From: DAOUAM01 sp034433305 | GTDB taxonomy: Bacteria; Chloroflexota; Dehalococcoidia; Lucifugimonadales; DAOUAM01 | Direction: 5' to 3' | NCBI GenBank assembly: GCA_034433305.1 | Contig: DAOUAM010000036.1 | Location: forward strand, 1-27,915 | Length of the DNA stretch: 27,915 nt | Shown here: piece by piece, positions 8,401-15,749 of the stretch | Position numbering within the stretch: the first letter of the stretch is position 1 | Layout: every line of letters begins with the position of its first letter | The notes under the pieces: generated by a model | Told to the model about the DNA's origin: nothing | The model's database searches: none | The model's input: only the letters and a program-made list of their open reading frames with translations | Translations under genes and position numbers: made by a program

Positions 8401-9024
8401 TTAGGTTCTGGACGTGGCCGAGTCGCGGGCCGGCGAAGCGAGCACTTCGTCAATCAGGCCGTACTCCTTCGCCTGCTCGGCGCTCAGGTAGTAGTCCCTG
8501 TCGGTGTCCCTGGCCACCTTCTCGTAGGGCTGGCCCGTGTGGAAAGAGATAATCTGCCGGATCTTGTCCTGCATGCGCAGGATTTCCCTGGCGGCGATCT
8601 CTATGTCGGCGGCCTGGCCCTGGGCGCCACCCATGGGCTGGTGCATATGAATGGTGGAGTTGGGCAGGGCGTAGCGCTTGCCCGGGGTGCCCGAGCAGAG
8701 CAGCACAGTCGCCATGCTGGCGGCCAGGCCCACGCATATGGTGGAAACGTCTGGCCGCACCAGGCGCATGGTGTCGTAGATGGCCAGGCCCGCGCTGATG
8801 ACGCCGCCCGGGGAGTTTATGTACAGGCTAATATCCCGCTCCGGGTCCTCGCGGTCCAGGTACAGGAGTTGGGCTATGATGTTGTTGGCTACATGGTCCG
8901 TGATAGGAGTGCCCAGAAAAACGATACGCTCCTTCAGAAGGAGGGAATAGATATCGAAGGCACGCTCTCCCCTTGCTCCACTCTCCACCACCATCGGGAT
9001 CACGTTTTCAGGTCTGTACAGCAT
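8401..9024 (-). CDS. clpP: ATP-dependent Clp protease proteolytic subunit
   Basis: Serine protease that forms the barrel-shaped degradation chamber capped by ClpX. The ATG at 9024 lies one base past the tig stop and is preceded by GGGGGAGG inside the end of tig, so translation is probably coupled. The frame continues open upstream, but that part only re-reads tig. The product has 207 residues with the complete triad: Ser103 in GLAASMATV, His128 in IHMHQPMGG and Asp177 in RDTDRDYYLS. The N-terminus (MLYRPENVIPMVVE) is a typical short ClpP leader that may be processed. Confidence 0.97.
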   Translation of the reverse strand: MLYRPENVIPMVVESGARGERAFDIYSLLLKERIVFLGTPITDHVANNIIAQLLYLDREDPERDISLYINSPGGVISAGLAIYDTMRLVRPDVSTICVGLAASMATVLLCSGTPGKRYALPNSTIHMHQPMGGAQGQAADIEIAAREILRMQDKIRQIISFHTGQPYEKVARDTDRDYYLSAEQAKEYGLIDEVLASPARDSATSRT

Positions 9025-9025
9025 C

Positions 9026-10402
9026 CTAGTTACCTCCCCCTTGGGGGCGTTCTTGCTCGGTCTTTTCAGGTGCCGGTGCCTCCGGCGCTGGCGCGGCAGG
9101 CCCAGGCGGCTCGGGGGCTTCTCCCCTGGCGATAGCCAGCAGCCGTTCCAGGGTCTTTTCCACCAGCAGCAATCGCCGGTAGTACCGCCTTTCTTCCTCC
9201 GGGTCGCGGGAGTTGCTGCGCCGACGCCCACGCCGTGGCCCCTCGTCGTCGCCCATGACCTCCTTGAACCTCTCCTCCAGCTCCTGGTCAGACACCGTGA
9301 TGCCCTCGGCCTCGGCAACCCTGGACAGCAGGAAAGTCCGGGTAATACGCTCGATGGCCTCCTGGCGCATCTCCTCCTTTTGCTGCTCCTGGGTCTTGCC
9401 CAGGTAGCGCAGGTAGTCGTCCCTGCTTATCCTGGCCCTGCCCAGCACATCCTCCTGGTCCGCCTCAATGTGCTCCAGTTCGTGCTCTATGATTACTGGT
9501 GGAAGCTTGACGCTGGCGCGCTCCAGGAGGGCCTTCATCACGGCTTCTCTGTACTCGTCTTTCTTCTGCCTCTCCGCTTCCTCTCTCAGGCGTTTCTCCA
9601 CGTCCTCGCGCAGCGCGGCCAGGCTATCATAGTCATCGCCCACGCTTTTGGCGAACTCATCATCCAGGTCCGGCAGCCTCTTTCCCTTGATTTCCTTGAT
9701 GGTAACGGTGAAGTGGGCGTCTTTGCCGGCCAGGGACGCCTGGCGGAACCCTTCGGGCACCTTGAGGGTAAACTCACGGGTCTGCCCCTTCTCCATGCCC
9801 TCGACCTGCTCTCCGAAGCCGGGGACGGGGAACTCGGACTCTCTTTCGGCTAAGTACAGGGCGTCATCGTCGGCCAGGACTGTACGGCCTTCGACGGTGG
9901 CCTTGACTTCCATGGTCACCATGTCGCCCATCTGGAGAGGCCGCTCCACAGGCTCCCAGGCGGCCATCCTCTCGCGCAGTCCCTGGAGCTGCGTCTGGAC
10001 GTCCTCTTCCGTTATGGTCACCGGCTCCACGGGCACCCGTATCTCCCTGTAGTTGCCCAGGTCTATCTCCGGCGTGAGAGGGACGACGGCCTTGACCGTG
10101 ACTGGGTTGAGGTCCAGCAGCTCCATCTTGGGCAGACCAGCGGCGTCGAGGCTCTGGGCGGAGATGGCGCGGCTGGTGACGTCGGGCAGCATGAAGTCCA
10201 GCACTTCGTTGAGGAGGCCCTCGCGTCCCAGGTAGCGCTCCACAATCTGCCTGGGGGCTTTACCCTTGCGAAAGCCGGGGATCACTATCCGCTGGACGAC
10301 CCGCCTGTACCCTCTGTCCAGGTACGGGTCCAGGTCGGCGTCCTCCAGCTCTATGTGGAGGACAGTCTGACGGTCCACAACTTCTTCTTGGGTAATCTTC
10401 AC
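9026..10402 (-). CDS. tig: Trigger factor
   Basis: Ribosome-bound chaperone with peptidyl-prolyl isomerase activity that meets nascent chains at the exit tunnel. The ribosome-docking signature GFRKGKAPR is at residues 43-51. The FKBP-like domain follows at about 150-245 and the C-terminal chaperone arms at about 260-430. The start codon is GTG at 10402, with GGAG seven bases upstream. The last 35 residues or so are rich in Pro, Ala and Glu and probably disordered. A basic stretch (RRGRRRSNSRD) within the C-terminal arm is unusual. At 458 residues the length is slightly above average because of this tail. First gene of the tig-clpP-clpX operon. Confidence 0.96.
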   Translation of the reverse strand: MKITQEEVVDRQTVLHIELEDADLDPYLDRGYRRVVQRIVIPGFRKGKAPRQIVERYLGREGLLNEVLDFMLPDVTSRAISAQSLDAAGLPKMELLDLNPVTVKAVVPLTPEIDLGNYREIRVPVEPVTITEEDVQTQLQGLRERMAAWEPVERPLQMGDMVTMEVKATVEGRTVLADDDALYLAERESEFPVPGFGEQVEGMEKGQTREFTLKVPEGFRQASLAGKDAHFTVTIKEIKGKRLPDLDDEFAKSVGDDYDSLAALREDVEKRLREEAERQKKDEYREAVMKALLERASVKLPPVIIEHELEHIEADQEDVLGRARISRDDYLRYLGKTQEQQKEEMRQEAIERITRTFLLSRVAEAEGITVSDQELEERFKEVMGDDEGPRRGRRRSNSRDPEEERRYYRRLLLVEKTLERLLAIARGEAPEPPGPAAPAPEAPAPEKTEQERPQGGGN

Positions 10403-10430
10403 AGGTGACTCCAGGGTGCACGATGGATTA

Positions 10431-10458
10431 ATTATAGCATGGCAGCTTTACTTGTGAA
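10431..10458 (-). promoter_or_regulatory. Sigma-70 promoter of the tig-clpP-clpX operon
   Basis: On the minus strand TTCACA (10458-10453) and TATAAT (10436-10431) are separated by 16 bases. The -10 is perfect and the -35 differs from TTGACA at one base. Transcription should start near 10424, leaving a leader of about 20 bases before the GTG of tig. Confidence 0.7.
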
Positions 10459-10545
10459 AGGATTCTCGTTTTTGCCGCGCTGCACTTCCGAGTCCTGCCG
10501 CGCCACGCCCGCATGAAGGCGACCTGCAACGCCAGCCGTCCGCGC

Positions 10546-11892
10546 CTATGCGGGGTCAGCAGGCGCTAGCCGCACCTCCAGGGCCTCCTCGCACCAGCGG
10601 GCCGCGGCCAGGAGCCTTTCCTCGGCGAAGGGCGCGGCCACCAGTTGCAGCCCCAGCGGCAGGCCCGACGCGCTCAGGCCGGTTGGCAGTGTAATCGCGG
10701 GGAAGCCGCAGGCGGTCCAGGGCGTCTGGAACACCGGGTCGCCCGTGGTGCTGAGGTCGCGGGGCGCCGGTGTGGGCGTGGTGGGCGTCAGCAGGACATC
10801 GAAGGGCTGAATGGCCCTCTCCATCTCCAGCCGGAAGCGGCGGCGCAGGCGCTGGGCCTGCACGTAGGCCACCGCCGGGGTGAGCATGCCGGCCTCCACC
10901 ACGCCGCGTACGTTGGGAGCGTAGTCGTCGGGCCTGGCGCTGAAGCTGGCCTGGTGGACGGCGGCGGCCTCCACTGTCATGATTATCCTGTGGGCGGCCA
11001 GCAAGGTGTCGAAGTCCGAGGGCACCCTGATCTCCTCCACCCTAGCGCCCTGGCGGCCCAGCCGCTCCACCACGGCATCGGTGCGCTGGCGCGTCTCGGC
11101 GTCGGCCCGGTCGTAGAAGAACTGGCGCAGCAGGCCGATGCGCGGTGGCCTGTCAAGAGATGCCAGCGCCTTCGTGTAGTCCGGCACGGGCGAGGCGGAG
11201 GTGGAGGCGTCGTTGGGGTCATGGCCGGCCAGGACGTTGAGCAGCAGCGCGGCGTCCTCCACGGTGCGGGTGAAGGTGCCCATGGTGTCCAGGGACCAGG
11301 CCACGGGTATGACGCCGTGGCGGCTTATCCTGCCGAAGGTGGGCTTGAGGCCCACCACGCCGTTGTAGGACGCGGGCCGGACTACCGAGCCGGCCGTCTG
11401 CGAGCCAAGGGCCGCCGGAAATATCCGCGCCGCCACGCCCACAGCGGAGCCACTGCTGGAGCCACCCGGAGTGTGGGCCGCATTCCAGGGGTTGCGCGTC
11501 GGCGGCGGGTCGCCGCAGGCGAACTGCGTCGTCACGGTCTTGCCCATGATGATGGCCCCGGCCTTCCTCAGCAGGGCTACCGTGGTGGCGTCGTACTCCG
11601 GCACGAAATCGGCGTAGATGGGCGAGCAGGCCGTGGTGCGCAGGCCCCTGGTGTAGTAGATGTCCTTGATAGCTATGGGGATGCCGTGCAGTGGGCCTCG
11701 CGGGCCGTGCCGCTCCAGCTCCCGCGCGGCCTTCAGGGCGCCCTCGGCGTCCAGGGTGACCCAGACCCGGAGGGCAGGCTCCAGGGCGCTGGCCCGCGCC
11801 AGCAGCGCCTCCACAAGCTCCACGGGCGATAGCTGCCGCTGCCGCACCAGCGCAGCAGCCTGGGTGACGGTCAACTCATGGACCTGCACCAT
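10546..11892 (-). CDS. Amidase signature family enzyme
   Basis: Cytosolic hydrolase of the amidase signature family (GatA, acylamidases, 6-aminohexanoate-cyclic-dimer hydrolases). At 448 residues it is of ordinary length. The Ser-cisSer-Lys triad is visible: Lys76 in IAIKD, Ser145 in the GGSSSGSA motif, and nucleophile Ser169 in GSQTAGSVVRPAS, 24 residues after the cis-Ser as in the family. The ATG at 11892 has GGAGGGAG directly upstream. It is probably a general amidase and not the GatA subunit, because no gatB or gatC is adjacent and the 'SQTAGS' variant is common in catabolic amidases. The substrate is unknown. It is transcribed alone. Confidence 0.9.
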   Translation of the reverse strand: MVQVHELTVTQAAALVRQRQLSPVELVEALLARASALEPALRVWVTLDAEGALKAARELERHGPRGPLHGIPIAIKDIYYTRGLRTTACSPIYADFVPEYDATTVALLRKAGAIIMGKTVTTQFACGDPPPTRNPWNAAHTPGGSSSGSAVGVAARIFPAALGSQTAGSVVRPASYNGVVGLKPTFGRISRHGVIPVAWSLDTMGTFTRTVEDAALLLNVLAGHDPNDASTSASPVPDYTKALASLDRPPRIGLLRQFFYDRADAETRQRTDAVVERLGRQGARVEEIRVPSDFDTLLAAHRIIMTVEAAAVHQASFSARPDDYAPNVRGVVEAGMLTPAVAYVQAQRLRRRFRLEMERAIQPFDVLLTPTTPTPAPRDLSTTGDPVFQTPWTACGFPAITLPTGLSASGLPLGLQLVAAPFAEERLLAAARWCEEALEVRLAPADPA

Positions 11893-11922
11893 AGCTCCCT
11901 CCTCCGCACCAGTATGGGTGTG

Positions 11923-11928
11923 ATTATA
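11923..11928 (-). promoter_or_regulatory. Probable -10 element for the amidase gene
   Basis: A perfect TATAAT on the minus strand lies 30 bases before the amidase ATG. No convincing -35 hexamer is found at 16-18 bases spacing, so an activator may be needed, or the match is fortuitous. Confidence 0.4.
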
Positions 11929-11971
11929 CGCCAGGGCGGGGCCTACAGCTATAGCGAGACCTCACCCCCAT

Positions 11972-12022
11972 AGCCCCCTCCGAGTCCTGTCCTGAGCTTG
12001 CCGAAGGACCAGAGAGGGGGCT
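11972..12022. repeat. Nested palindrome around a GAGCTTGCCGAAG core
   Basis: AGCCCCCTC (11972-11980) pairs with GAGGGGGCT (12014-12022). Inside it, GTCCT pairs with AGGAC around the TGAGCTTGCCGAAGG core (about 11993-12007). The same core recurs at 20737-20750 in another G-rich palindrome. Such cores are widespread bacterial intergenic repeats. Confidence 0.7.
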
Positions 12023-12193
12023 GGCCTCTGGCCCCCTTCCTGACCTTCCCCCACAGGGGGCAGAGAGGGTCCTCGCCCCCTCTGGGGGAGAGCCAGAGAG
12101 GGGGCTGGCCTCTGGCCCCCTTCCTGGCCTTCCCCCACGGGGGGCAGAGAGGGTCCTCGCCCCCTCTGGGGGAGAGCCAGAGAGGGGGCTGGC
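12009..12193. repeat. 84-bp tandem repeat, two full copies and a partial third
   Basis: CCAGAGAGGGGGCTGG begins at 12009, 12093 and 12177, giving an exact 84-bp period. Units 1 and 2 differ at only a few bases; the third stops after about 17. Each unit holds small G/C hairpins (GGGGGC..GCCCCC, CCCCC-ACA-GGGGG, CCCCC-TCT-GGGGG). The block fills the space between the amidase and dehydrogenase genes and continues almost to the dehydrogenase stop. A copy of about 52 bp in the opposite orientation lies at 14842-14893. Confidence 0.9.
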
Positions 12194-12215
12194 TTTGCCT
12201 TACCAGCACTCCCGC

Positions 12216-13193
12216 TTAGAAGGTGAGGGAGACCTTGAGGGCGCCGTCGGCCCGGGCGTCGGCCAGGTCAAAGGCCTCCTGCACCCGCTCGATGGGGAAC
12301 TGGTGCGTGACGAAGGGGGCCATGTCTATGTCCTTCCGGACGATGTAGTCCACCGCCAGCCGGAAGGCTGGCAGGCCCGGCTCGTCCTGGGCGCCAAAGA
12401 CCGAGTGCATGTCCAGGCGCTTGCGGAAGAAGGTGTCCCAGTCGAAGGGCACCCGCTCCATGGTAGGCGGCAGGCCGAAGACGGCCACCCGGCCCAGGGG
12501 TCTGACCATCTGCAGGGCCTGGTTCAGCGTCTCCACGCTGCCCACGGCCTCCACCACCACGTCGGCGCCCTGGCCGCTGGTCAGGTCCAGCACCGCCTCG
12601 GTGGCGCGCCGGCCGGTGAAGCCGATGGCCTCGTCAACCCCCATGGCCTTCGCCGCGGCCAGGCGCTCGGGCACAGGCTCGATGGCGATGATGCGGTGCG
12701 CCCCCAGCCGCCTGAGCATGAAGTCGTGGAACAGGCCCACCGAGCCCTGGCCGATGACGGCGATGGTCTGGCCCAGCAGCGGCGGCAGGCGCCGGCAGCC
12801 GAAGACCACGGTGCCCAGTTGCTGGGCCATGAGCAGGTGCGGCAGTGGGACGCCCTGGGGCAGCCTCAGCAGGAAGCGCGGCTCGATGAGCTGGTAGCCT
12901 GCAAAGACCCTGGACCCCCAGATGTTGGGCACGGTCAGCACCAGGTCGCCGGGCTGGAACTCGGTGCCTCCGCCGTCCACTACCTCGCCCACCCCCTCGT
13001 GGCCCGGGTAGCCGTGGGGCAGCGGCCACTCGTGGACGTTCCAGCCCATGTACACGATATGCAGGTCGCTGCCGCAGATGGACGCAAGGCGGGTCTTGAC
13101 CAGCACCTTGCCCGGCGTCGGCGCAGGCACCGGCACCTCGTCGCACCGCAGCTTCCTCAGTCCAATGGCAAGGGCGGCGGGCATGCGTGTCAT
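12216..13193 (-). CDS. Zinc-type medium-chain alcohol/polyol dehydrogenase, short form
   Basis: NAD(P)-dependent dehydrogenase of the MDR superfamily. The start chosen is ATG 13193 (MTRMPAAL), with AGGAGG 12 bases upstream, giving 325 residues. A longer open frame reaches 13283 but passes through the promoter and has no homologous sequence. Catalytic zinc ligands are C40 (ICGSD), H65 and E66 (GHEG). The Rossmann motif GQGSVG is at 148-153, followed by an acidic strand end (IEPVPER) that favours NAD over NADP. The four-cysteine structural zinc lobe normally found after the GD..V segment is missing; the sequence passes straight from VLTVPN to the FAGYQLIEP strand. It is divergent from the rhamnose-mutarotase-like gene, so a role in sugar or sugar-acid oxidation is plausible but unproven. 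Confidence 0.85.
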   Translation of the reverse strand: MTRMPAALAIGLRKLRCDEVPVPAPTPGKVLVKTRLASICGSDLHIVYMGWNVHEWPLPHGYPGHEGVGEVVDGGGTEFQPGDLVLTVPNIWGSRVFAGYQLIEPRFLLRLPQGVPLPHLLMAQQLGTVVFGCRRLPPLLGQTIAVIGQGSVGLFHDFMLRRLGAHRIIAIEPVPERLAAAKAMGVDEAIGFTGRRATEAVLDLTSGQGADVVVEAVGSVETLNQALQMVRPLGRVAVFGLPPTMERVPFDWDTFFRKRLDMHSVFGAQDEPGLPAFRLAVDYIVRKDIDMAPFVTHQFPIERVQEAFDLADARADGALKVSLTF

Positions 13194-13238
13194 GGGGCTG
13201 TACTTCCTCCTGTGCTGGAGTCTGGCAGGCCAAGGGGC

Positions 13239-13267
13239 ATTCTCTACTGGAAGAGTCAGGCTGTCAA
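13239..13267 (-). promoter_or_regulatory. Promoter of the zinc-type dehydrogenase (divergent pair)
   Basis: On the minus strand a perfect TTGACA (13267-13262), a 17-base spacer and GAGAAT (13244-13239, 4 of 6). It reads towards the dehydrogenase start at 13193. Confidence 0.55.
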
Positions 13268-13288
13268 GTCCGAGGCACGCCACCAGGA

Positions 13289-13317
13289 TTGACAGCGCGG
13301 CAGGCCGTCGCTATCTT
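13289..13317 (+). promoter_or_regulatory. Promoter of the mutarotase-SDR pair (divergent pair)
   Basis: Perfect TTGACA (13289-13294), a 17-base spacer and TATCTT (13312-13317, 4 of 6). Transcription would start near 13324, 27 bases before the AGGAGG of the mutarotase gene. Its -35 lies 21 bp from the -35 of the opposing promoter; CTGTCAA and TTGACAG form an inverted repeat across the gap. Confidence 0.65.
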
Positions 13318-13361
13318 TGACGCCGTGGAATGGCCGGTGGCGGACAGGAAAGGAGGCTGCC

Positions 13362-13685
13362 ATCAAGAGGGTAGGCTTTCTGCTCAAGGTCAAGCAGGAC
13401 AGGATAGAGGAGTACAGGCGGCACCACGAGACCGTCTGGCCGGAGATGCTGGAGGCCCTGCGCCGCAATGGCTGGCACAACTACTCCCTGTTCATGCGCG
13501 AGGACGGCCTGCTCTTCGGCTACTTCGAGGCCGAGGAGAGCTTCCAGGCCTCCCTGGAGGGCATGGCCAGGGAGGAGGTCAACCGGCGCTGGCAGGCCTT
13601 CATGGCGCCCTTTTTCGAGATACCCCAGGGGGCGCGCCCTGACCAGATGATGGTGGAGTTGCAAGAGGTCTTCCATCTGGACTAG
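13362..13685 (+). CDS. L-rhamnose mutarotase-like protein, apparent ATC start
   Basis: Small dimeric alpha-beta barrel protein of the L-rhamnose mutarotase (RhaM, DUF718) family, which interconverts alpha and beta anomers of a deoxy-sugar. The family begins with a Met before K-R-V-G-F. Here that codon is ATC (13362-13364), with AGGAGG at 13351-13356 and a 5-base spacer. The only other in-frame start candidate is TTG 13317, which has no ribosome binding site and lies at the promoter's -10. From ATC the product has 107 residues, the family norm. Typical segments are KVKQDRIEEYRRHHE, VWPEMLEAL, NYSLF and LLFGYFE. An SDR follows 29 bp downstream. Either AUC is used for initiation, or ATG was changed here. 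Confidence 0.8.
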   Translation: MKRVGFLLKVKQDRIEEYRRHHETVWPEMLEALRRNGWHNYSLFMREDGLLFGYFEAEESFQASLEGMAREEVNRRWQAFMAPFFEIPQGARPDQMMVELQEVFHLD

Positions 13686-13714
13686 GCCCCTGGTACCAGT
13701 CCCGGAGGCTTGGC

Positions 13715-14479
13715 ATGAGGCTTAAAGACAAGGTCGCCATAGTGACAGGCGGCGCGGCGGGCATCGGACGGGCCATCTGTGAGCTTTTCGCCGAGGAGGG
13801 CGCCAGGGTGCTGGTGGCCGACATTGACGACGCCGGCGGCCAGGAGACGGTGCGGCTGATCAAGTCGGCCGGGGGCGAGGCCTCCTATGTGCATACCAAT
13901 GTGTCCATCGAGGGCGAGGTGGAGAGTATGGTCAAGGCGGCCGTGTCGGCCTACGGCACGGTGAACGTCCTGGTGAACAACGCCGCGGCCTTCGTCTTCG
14001 GCCAGGTGGAGAACGTCACCGACAGCCAGTGGCAGCAGGTGCTGGGGGTGAACGTCCTGGGGCCGGCCTACTGCATCAAGCACGTGCTGCCGGTGATGAA
14101 GGCGGCCGGCGGCGGGGCCATCGTCAACATCGCCTCCATAAGCAGCTTCATCGCCCAACCGGCCTTTGTGCCTTACAACACCTCCAAGGGCGCGCTGCTC
14201 CAGCTTACCCGCTGCCTGGCCCTGGACCTGGCGCCCTACAACATCCGCGTCAACGCCGTCTGCCCCGGGGCCGTGTTGACGCAGGCCACCGAGCGGCACC
14301 GCCGCTTCGTGGGCGCCGACCGCGAGGAGTTCCTGAAGCAGGCCGCCAGCTCCAACTTCCTCAAGCGCTTCGCCAGTCCCAGGGAGATAGCCTACGGCGT
14401 GCTGTTCCTGGCCTCGGACGAATCGTCCTTCGTTACCGGCGCGCCACTCATCATGGACGGAGGCACGCTGGCCCAGTAG
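13715..14479 (+). CDS. Short-chain dehydrogenase/reductase
   Basis: NAD(P)-dependent oxidoreductase of the classical SDR family; 254 residues. The cofactor motif TGGAAGIG is at 11-18, NNA at 88-90, catalytic Asn at about 113, Ser141, Tyr154 and Lys158 (YNTSK). The acidic residue at the end of the second strand (VADID, about D36) favours NAD(H). The ATG at 13715 has GGAGG 6 bases upstream. It is co-transcribed with the mutarotase-like gene. In non-phosphorylating L-rhamnose or L-fucose catabolism an SDR oxidises the sugar to its lactone, so this pair could supply the first steps. The lactonase and dehydratase are not adjacent, although an enolase-superfamily protein lies about 7 kb away. Confidence 0.88.
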   Translation: MRLKDKVAIVTGGAAGIGRAICELFAEEGARVLVADIDDAGGQETVRLIKSAGGEASYVHTNVSIEGEVESMVKAAVSAYGTVNVLVNNAAAFVFGQVENVTDSQWQQVLGVNVLGPAYCIKHVLPVMKAAGGGAIVNIASISSFIAQPAFVPYNTSKGALLQLTRCLALDLAPYNIRVNAVCPGAVLTQATERHRRFVGADREEFLKQAASSNFLKRFASPREIAYGVLFLASDESSFVTGAPLIMDGGTLAQ

Positions 14480-14935
14480 CCTCGCGGCCTGGAAGGGGTT
14501 ATACTTTCACTGCGTCGTGCGGTCTTTTTGGCAGGCTTTGAAAATCAGGCGCCTGGAGGGTGTGGGAGAGGCCAGAGCGCTACCCTTAACAGGGGCGCAG
14601 TGGATATTAGCGCTGGGACCCCTCTGTAACTCTCCCCCAAAACGCGTGATGCATATTAACAGGACAGGGCTGATTATGGGGCGCTTCACCCTCATCCCAA
14701 CCTTCTCCCGTCTAGGGAGAAGGGGTATTTCCTCCCCCCTGGCGGGAGAGGACTGGACTGAGGGGGAGGCGCTTGCCTGAGCCAGCGTTTCCAAAGTGCA
14801 TCACGCATCCAGAGGGGACGAGAACAGTCCCCTCCTCCTGCGGGGGAAGGCCAGGAAGGGGGCCAGACGCCAGCCCCCTCTCTGACTCTCCCCACACCCT
14901 TGGAGGCGGCGCCTGGCAATATATGGGGGTGCGCA
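14480..14935. repeat. Non-coding repeat block between the SDR and DUF1445 genes
   Basis: No convincing gene in 456 bp. Three kinds of repeat are visible. CTTCTCCC (14702-14709) pairs with GGGAGAAG (14715-14722). A perfect 10-bp inverted repeat, GCGTGATGCA (14644-14653) and TGCATCACGC (14797-14806), encloses 143 bp, like the ends of a miniature element. At 14842-14893 lies an inverted copy of about 52 bp of the 84-bp tandem unit found at 12009-12193. Open frames here are artefacts of the G/C-rich repeats. Confidence 0.75.
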
Positions 14936-15730
14936 ATGCAGACTACCACTTTGCCGTCGTCGCCCAGAGAGCTGCGGGGGCTGATACGCCGGGGCGAGTT
15001 GGCCAGGCCCACCAGCGGCATGGCGCCCGGCCATGTCCAGACCAACCTGGTCATACTGCCCAGGGACCAGGCCTTTGACTTCCTGCTGTTCTGCCAGCGG
15101 AACCCCAGGCCGTGTCCGCTGCTGGAGGTCGTAGAGGCCGGGCAGACCGAGCCGAAGCAGATGGCCCCCGGCGCGGACCTGCGCTACGATGTGCCCAGGT
15201 ACCGCGTCTACCAGCATGGCAAGCTCATTGACGAGCCCACCGACATCGCCGAGTACTGGCGCGACGACCTGGTGTCCTTCCTGCTGGGGTGCAGCTTCTC
15301 CTTCGAGACGGCGCTGCTGCGGGCGGGCGTGCCGGTGCGTCACATGGAGTGCGGCACCAACGTGCCCATGTTCATAACCAGCATCCAGACGACGCCGGCG
15401 GGCGCCTTTGCCGGCCCCATGGTGGTGTCCATGCGGCCCATACCCAGGGACAAGGTGGTGAGGGCCGTGCAGGTGACCTCCAGGTTCCCGGCGGTCCACG
15501 GTGCGCCGGTACACATCGGTGAGCCAGAGGCCATCGGCATCAAGGACATCCACAGGCCGGACCTGGGCGACCCGGTGGAGATACGGGAGGGCGAGGTGCC
15601 GGTGTTCTGGGCCTGCGGCGTAACGCCCCAGGCGGTGGCCATGAAGTCCAGGCCACCGCTGATGATAACCCACTCCCCAGGCCATATGTTCATCACTGAC
15701 ATGCGCGACGAAGACCTGGCCGTTTTTTAG
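14936..15730 (+). CDS. DUF1445 protein, D-glutamate cyclase N-terminal type (putative hydro-lyase)
   Basis: A 264-residue protein of the DUF1445 (D-Glu_cyclase, YcsI-like) family. The ATG at 14936 (MQTTTLPSSPREL) follows a G-rich stretch (GGGGG, about 14924-14928). Family landmarks are G...GH.Q.NLVILP near residue 30, F..FC.RNP.PCPLLEV near 50, GCSFSFE near 120, M...VPM near 145, and the C-terminal THSPGHMF.TD. In mammalian DGLUCY a domain of this type is fused in front of a DUF4392 domain, and the enzyme converts D-glutamate to 5-oxo-D-proline. Here the DUF4392 gene follows 19 bp downstream, so I infer a two-subunit D-glutamate cyclase. Standalone family members are usually annotated only as putative hydro-lyases. 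Confidence 0.85.
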   Translation: MQTTTLPSSPRELRGLIRRGELARPTSGMAPGHVQTNLVILPRDQAFDFLLFCQRNPRPCPLLEVVEAGQTEPKQMAPGADLRYDVPRYRVYQHGKLIDEPTDIAEYWRDDLVSFLLGCSFSFETALLRAGVPVRHMECGTNVPMFITSIQTTPAGAFAGPMVVSMRPIPRDKVVRAVQVTSRFPAVHGAPVHIGEPEAIGIKDIHRPDLGDPVEIREGEVPVFWACGVTPQAVAMKSRPPLMITHSPGHMFITDMRDEDLAVF

Positions 15731-15749
15731 ACATTTCCAGGAGCAGGCC

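Noticed and set aside
9025..9318. N-terminal extension of ClpP
   Set aside because: The extension lies wholly inside tig in another frame; the ATG at 9024 has a strong ribosome binding site and starts at the conserved ClpP N-terminus.
10645..11832. A 395-codon + strand frame opposite the amidase
   Set aside because: Antisense of the amidase coding sequence, Gly/Arg/His-rich with no motif; a product of high GC at third positions.
12009..12193. CRISPR array
   Set aside because: The period is 84 bp with no distinction between constant repeats and variable spacers, only two full units, and no cas genes.
11949..12209. Repetitive small protein (QPPLWLSPRGGEDPLCP repeated) encoded on the minus strand
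   Set aside because: The frame only reads the 84-bp DNA repeat, which stays open because 84 is a multiple of three; there is no ribosome binding site or sign of selection on codons.
12195..13292. A 365-codon open frame on the + strand opposite the zinc-type dehydrogenase
   Set aside because: It is the antisense of a gene with clear catalytic motifs; the His/Gln/Leu-rich translation has no family character.
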